DNA of 25,760 nt, taken from the NCBI GenBank assembly GCA_900544615.1, contig UQVS01000027.1:1-25760 (forward strand), read 5' to 3'. The notes under the pieces are model-generated. The model was not told where the DNA came from, did no database searches, and was given only the letters and a program-made list of their open reading frames with translations. Of the stretch, positions 24,105-25,760 are shown in pieces (positions within the stretch are counted from its first letter, which is position 1; each line of letters opens with the position of its first letter). Source of the DNA: an uncultured Oscillibacter sp. GTDB taxonomy: Bacteria; Bacillota; Clostridia; Oscillospirales; Oscillospiraceae. The position numbers and the translations under genes were made by a program.

Positions 24105-24221
24105 GAGCCGCTTGATGCGTGACCATCCCATGTGCCGCTTGATTTGTAACTATCGTTCCTTTTAGGAACATAGTTCTGTCAACGCGGCCAATGGTCAGAC
24201 AAATCAAGCGGCTCTTTTTTT
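24105..24221 (+). terminator. terminator with alternative 5' pairing arm
   Basis: GCCGCTTGATTTGT (24134-24147) pairs perfectly with 24199-24212, followed by CTC? region and seven T. Inside it is a second hairpin (GTTCC/GGAAC with AACTA/TAGTT). An additional upstream copy, GAGCCGCTTGAT at 24105-24116, can pair perfectly over 12 bp with 24203-24214, so two exclusive foldings exist. It ends the ImmA operon or attenuates entry into the sigma-like gene. Confidence 0.75.
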
Positions 24222-24263
24222 GCGCATGCAGCTCCGGAAAAGGAGTTTGCAATGCGCTTTTTT
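24222..24263 (+). terminator. second tandem terminator
   Basis: GCGCAT (24222-24227) pairs with ATGCGC (24252-24257), with CTCC/GGAG pairs inside, and six T follow. It starts directly after the T-run of the previous terminator. Confidence 0.7.
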
Positions 24264-24320
24264 CATATCCTCCCCCTTTTAGCGTGGGAGCCGTATATCG
24301 CTGAATACCCCTGATCTCCC

Positions 24321-24352
24321 GATTTTTTGAACCTCACAAAATTCAAAAAATC
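24321..24352 (+). repeat. inverted repeat ahead of the sigma-like gene
   Basis: GATTTTTTGAA (24321-24331) is exactly inverted at 24342-24352 with a 10-nt loop. It ends 2 bp before the AAAGGAG ribosome binding site, so it may be an operator or a translation-control hairpin. Confidence 0.55.
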
Positions 24353-24371
24353 ACAAAGGAGATCAAAAATC

Positions 24372-24818
24372 ATGTCTGAAAAAGCATATATTCTCAACGT
24401 TTACAACACTATGACCGGCGAATTTGAGCTCGTCCAGGTCACGAAGGAAGTCTTCCAGACCTACAGACGGACGAAATGGCACATCGAAGACAGCACGGAA
24501 CGCTTTTACAAGCACGAAACGCAGATGAGTTCTCTGATCGGCGGTGAAAATGACGGATACGAGCGGTTCCATGAATTTATTGATTATGACAACACCCCTG
24601 AAAATCAGGCAATTGAGGAGATGGTGCGCCAGTCCCTGCGTAATATTCTGGATCTGCTCCCGCCGAAGGATTATGAGCTGATCTACGAGCTTTACTTCAA
24701 AAACCGCTCCGAAAAGGAATACGCACAGATGCTTGGGGTCTCTCAGCAGGCCATTCATGTGCGGAAAAAGCGCATCCTGAAAAAAATTAAAAATAATTTG
24801 GATGAGCAGGGTTGTTAA
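24372..24818 (+). CDS. sigma-70-like factor (region 4 type)
   Basis: A 148-residue protein of the small sigma-70-like group found in Firmicutes conjugative transposons. Residues about 92-145 (VRQSLRNILDLLPPKDYELIYELYFKNRSEKEYAQMLGVSQQAIHVRKKRILKKI) form the region 4 helix-turn-helix that contacts -35 elements. No clear region 2 is seen, so it may act as an activator instead of a full sigma factor. The ATG at 24372 has AAAGGAG upstream; an in-frame TTG at 24327 is less likely. It is separated from the ImmA operon by tandem terminators, so a separate promoter or antitermination is needed. It is followed by the hairpin-rich noncoding stretch. Confidence 0.85.
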   Translation: MSEKAYILNVYNTMTGEFELVQVTKEVFQTYRRTKWHIEDSTERFYKHETQMSSLIGGENDGYERFHEFIDYDNTPENQAIEEMVRQSLRNILDLLPPKDYELIYELYFKNRSEKEYAQMLGVSQQAIHVRKKRILKKIKNNLDEQGC

Positions 24819-24891
24819 GATGCCAGTTTTTTCCCGTATACATACGAGAAGAAAAGAATCTTCTTGTGAACATTGAAAACTGAATATCCGG

Positions 24892-25207
24892 TGACGAATA
24901 ACGTCAGCTGACGGTCCCCCGGCGAGGGGGAACAGCGATGCGGCGAATGCGCGAAGACCACCTGCATCGGAATTACTCCGATGTCAATGAACGGCCAATA
25001 AGGTGCAGAGCGAAACTCATTCAGCCAAAAGCGGGCATGGCAGCCCGTCTCGCAATGATCCCGTCAGCCTATAATGGTACATTCTGTCCAGCCACAGCCG
25101 CAAGCAATGGGGGCAGCTCGGAGAGATCCTCGGAGGGGTTAGATTCCCGATGGGCGCTGCCAGGCGCCGGTTCGTTCAACCGCCCGACAGTCCGGGAAGT
25201 AGTGTCG
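24892..25207 (+). ncRNA. candidate structured noncoding RNA
   Basis: The stretch after the sigma-like gene contains a run of local hairpins: TGACG/CGTCA (24892-24906), CCCCC/GGGGG (24916-24930), CATCGGA/TCCGATG (24965-24983), CGGGC/GCCCG (25032-25047), GGCAGCTCGG with CCGA and GCTGCC (25112-25161), CGGTT/AACCG (25168-25182) and CGACA/TGTCG (25185-25207). A terminator follows at 25244. A 126-codon frame from 24938 overlaps this and runs through the terminator T-run, so it is unlikely to be a gene. I cannot match it to a named RNA class. Confidence 0.4.
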
Positions 25208-25243
25208 AATAGGACTGAGCAAAAGAACTTTAAAAAATATAAT

Positions 25244-25310
25244 GAGGGCCGCTCCATATCCGGGTATAGCAATATGCTTCCAACCAAGACAGGAGCGGCC
25301 CTCGTTTTTT
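25244..25310 (+). terminator. strong bidirectional terminator
   Basis: GAGGGCCGCTCC (25244-25255) pairs perfectly with 25292-25303 around a 36-nt loop, then GTTTTTT. On the - strand the hairpin is followed by ATTATATTTTTT, so it can also end the small gene at 25309. A TATAAT at 25238-25243 sits just before it but lacks a good -35. Confidence 0.85.
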
Positions 25311-25569
25311 ATCTCTGAGCTAAGAGGTGCGTTTTCAACAATGCATTCTCCAAGGCTCTATGATCTTCATGTAACTGCCACCAGCAGGGCTTCAGAAAGC
25401 AGAGAACATTCTCCGCCCATCTGTAGTCATCCGGCTGCAGCGTTCCCATTACGACACCGCGCTGAAACGCGGCGTTTCGTTTCCGTACAGACGCTTCCAC
25501 ACCGGCCTGCGCCAAATGCGCGTTCAAAAAACCGCAAATGACAGCCGCTTCTTCCGTTGTATAAAGCAT
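25309..25569 (-). CDS. small protein of unknown function
   Basis: An 86-residue protein (MLYTTEEAAVICGFLNAHLAQAG start) that I do not recognise. The ATG at 25569 is preferred because AAAGGG lies 9 nt ahead; an ATG at 25578 is too close to it. The sequence is mostly helical with a central RKRNAAFQRG stretch and a Trp/Cys-rich segment near residue 58. It has no signal peptide or membrane helix. Its stop codon overlaps the T-run of the + strand terminator. A LexA-like box lies about 100 bp upstream. Confidence 0.6.
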   Translation of the reverse strand: MLYTTEEAAVICGFLNAHLAQAGVEASVRKRNAAFQRGVVMGTLQPDDYRWAENVLCFLKPCWWQLHEDHRALENALLKTHLLAQR

Positions 25570-25628
25570 AGTTCTCATCCCTTTCCACAAACAGGCACCA
25601 TTGTAACATGATACCCCTATTTTTGAAA

Positions 25629-25656
25629 TCGGCTGTTTCCACAAGAATCCAGCCGA
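25629..25656 (-). repeat. small hairpin in the leader of the unknown gene
   Basis: TCGGCTG (25629-25635) is inverted at 25650-25656 with a 14-nt loop. It lies between the LexA-like box and the start codon. Confidence 0.4.
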
Positions 25657-25666
25657 AAGTTTTATA

Positions 25667-25680
25667 CAAACGCTTGTTCG
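25667..25680. promoter_or_regulatory. LexA/DinR-like box
   Basis: CAAACGCTTGTTCG matches the Gram-positive SOS box pattern CGAAC-N4-GTTCG except for one base. A TATAAA-like sequence adjoins it on the - strand, so a bound repressor would cover a promoter for the small gene at 25569. Confidence 0.5.
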
Positions 25681-25711
25681 ATTTATGGTGCTGTGCTAAG
25701 ATCCCATAACG

Positions 25712-25753
25712 AAAACTCCCAAACCCATTTGTGAAAGTGGGCTTGGGAGTTTT
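25712..25753. terminator. hairpin terminator at window edge
   Basis: AAAACTCCCAA (25712-25722) pairs with 25743-25753 and CCCA pairs with TGGG inside, separated by an A/C mismatch. TTTT ends both strands. It probably serves a gene beyond the window reading on the - strand. Confidence 0.65.
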
Positions 25754-25760
25754 CATTATC

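Noticed and set aside
24892..25220. Group II intron or IscB-type omega RNA
   Set aside because: The GTGACG start and hairpins invited the idea, but no domain V-like stem, reverse transcriptase or nuclease gene is present.
24938..25318. 126-codon + strand frame with a GAGGGGG ahead of it
   Set aside because: It runs through several perfect hairpins and into the T-run of the terminator, and its composition is not protein-like. The purine-rich box is one arm of a hairpin.
1..25760. CRISPR array, rRNA or tRNA genes
   Set aside because: No regularly spaced repeats and no recognisable rRNA or tRNA sequence were found by eye.

Overview
The window looks like part of the chromosome, or an integrated element, of a Gram-positive Clostridia gut bacterium, probably Oscillospirales-like. 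The reasons are strong AGGAGG-type ribosome binding sites, sigma-A promoters, several S-layer-homology (SLH) surface proteins, and conjugation genes of the Tn1549/CD1115 type. No rRNA or tRNA gene was seen.

Layout. (1) 1-6400 is a mobilisation block on the + strand: a candidate oriT with hairpins, a small accessory protein, a MobP3-type relaxase, a DUF3991/Toprim protein, a VirD4-like coupling ATPase and a winged-helix protein. It is interrupted by a divergent AT-richer two-gene cassette (2357-3128, - strand). No VirB4, VirB6 or other channel gene follows. (2) 6401-7117 is a decayed stretch. (3) 7118-20055 is a surface-protein block on the - strand: a 1742-residue repeat protein with SLH domains, a 1282-residue beta-helix-like SLH protein, a five-repeat zinc-ribbon protein, and an SLH protein ending in an anthrax-lethal-factor/PPEP-like zinc metallopeptidase. 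(4) 20357-21205 encodes a tyrosine recombinase. (5) 21834-24053 is a regulatory module: a small XRE protein, an XRE-S24 autocleaving-type repressor, a divergent ImmA/IrrE metallopeptidase and a small zinc ribbon. (6) 24054-25310 has tandem terminators, a sigma-70-like gene and a hairpin-rich noncoding stretch. (7) 25309-25760 has a small unknown gene, a LexA-like box and a terminator.

The most interesting observation is a candidate invertible promoter (inverton). Two 18-bp sequences that are exact reverse complements (20075-20092 and 20338-20355) flank 245 bp between the tyrosine recombinase stop codon and the metallopeptidase start codon. The segment holds a promoter-like sequence (TTGCAC, 17 bp, TAGAAT) that now points at the metallopeptidase gene. 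The metallopeptidase and zinc-ribbon genes overlap by ATGA, so both would switch together. A diverged copy of the promoter half of this segment, with a decayed site, lies upstream of the 1282-residue SLH protein. I infer a phase-variable surface protease system. Inversion itself cannot be shown from one sequence.

The S24 repressor and the ImmA-like protease, read from back-to-back promoters around a dyad, would be the element's lysogeny-type switch. The sigma-like gene and the structured stretch after it resemble a regulatory end of such an element.
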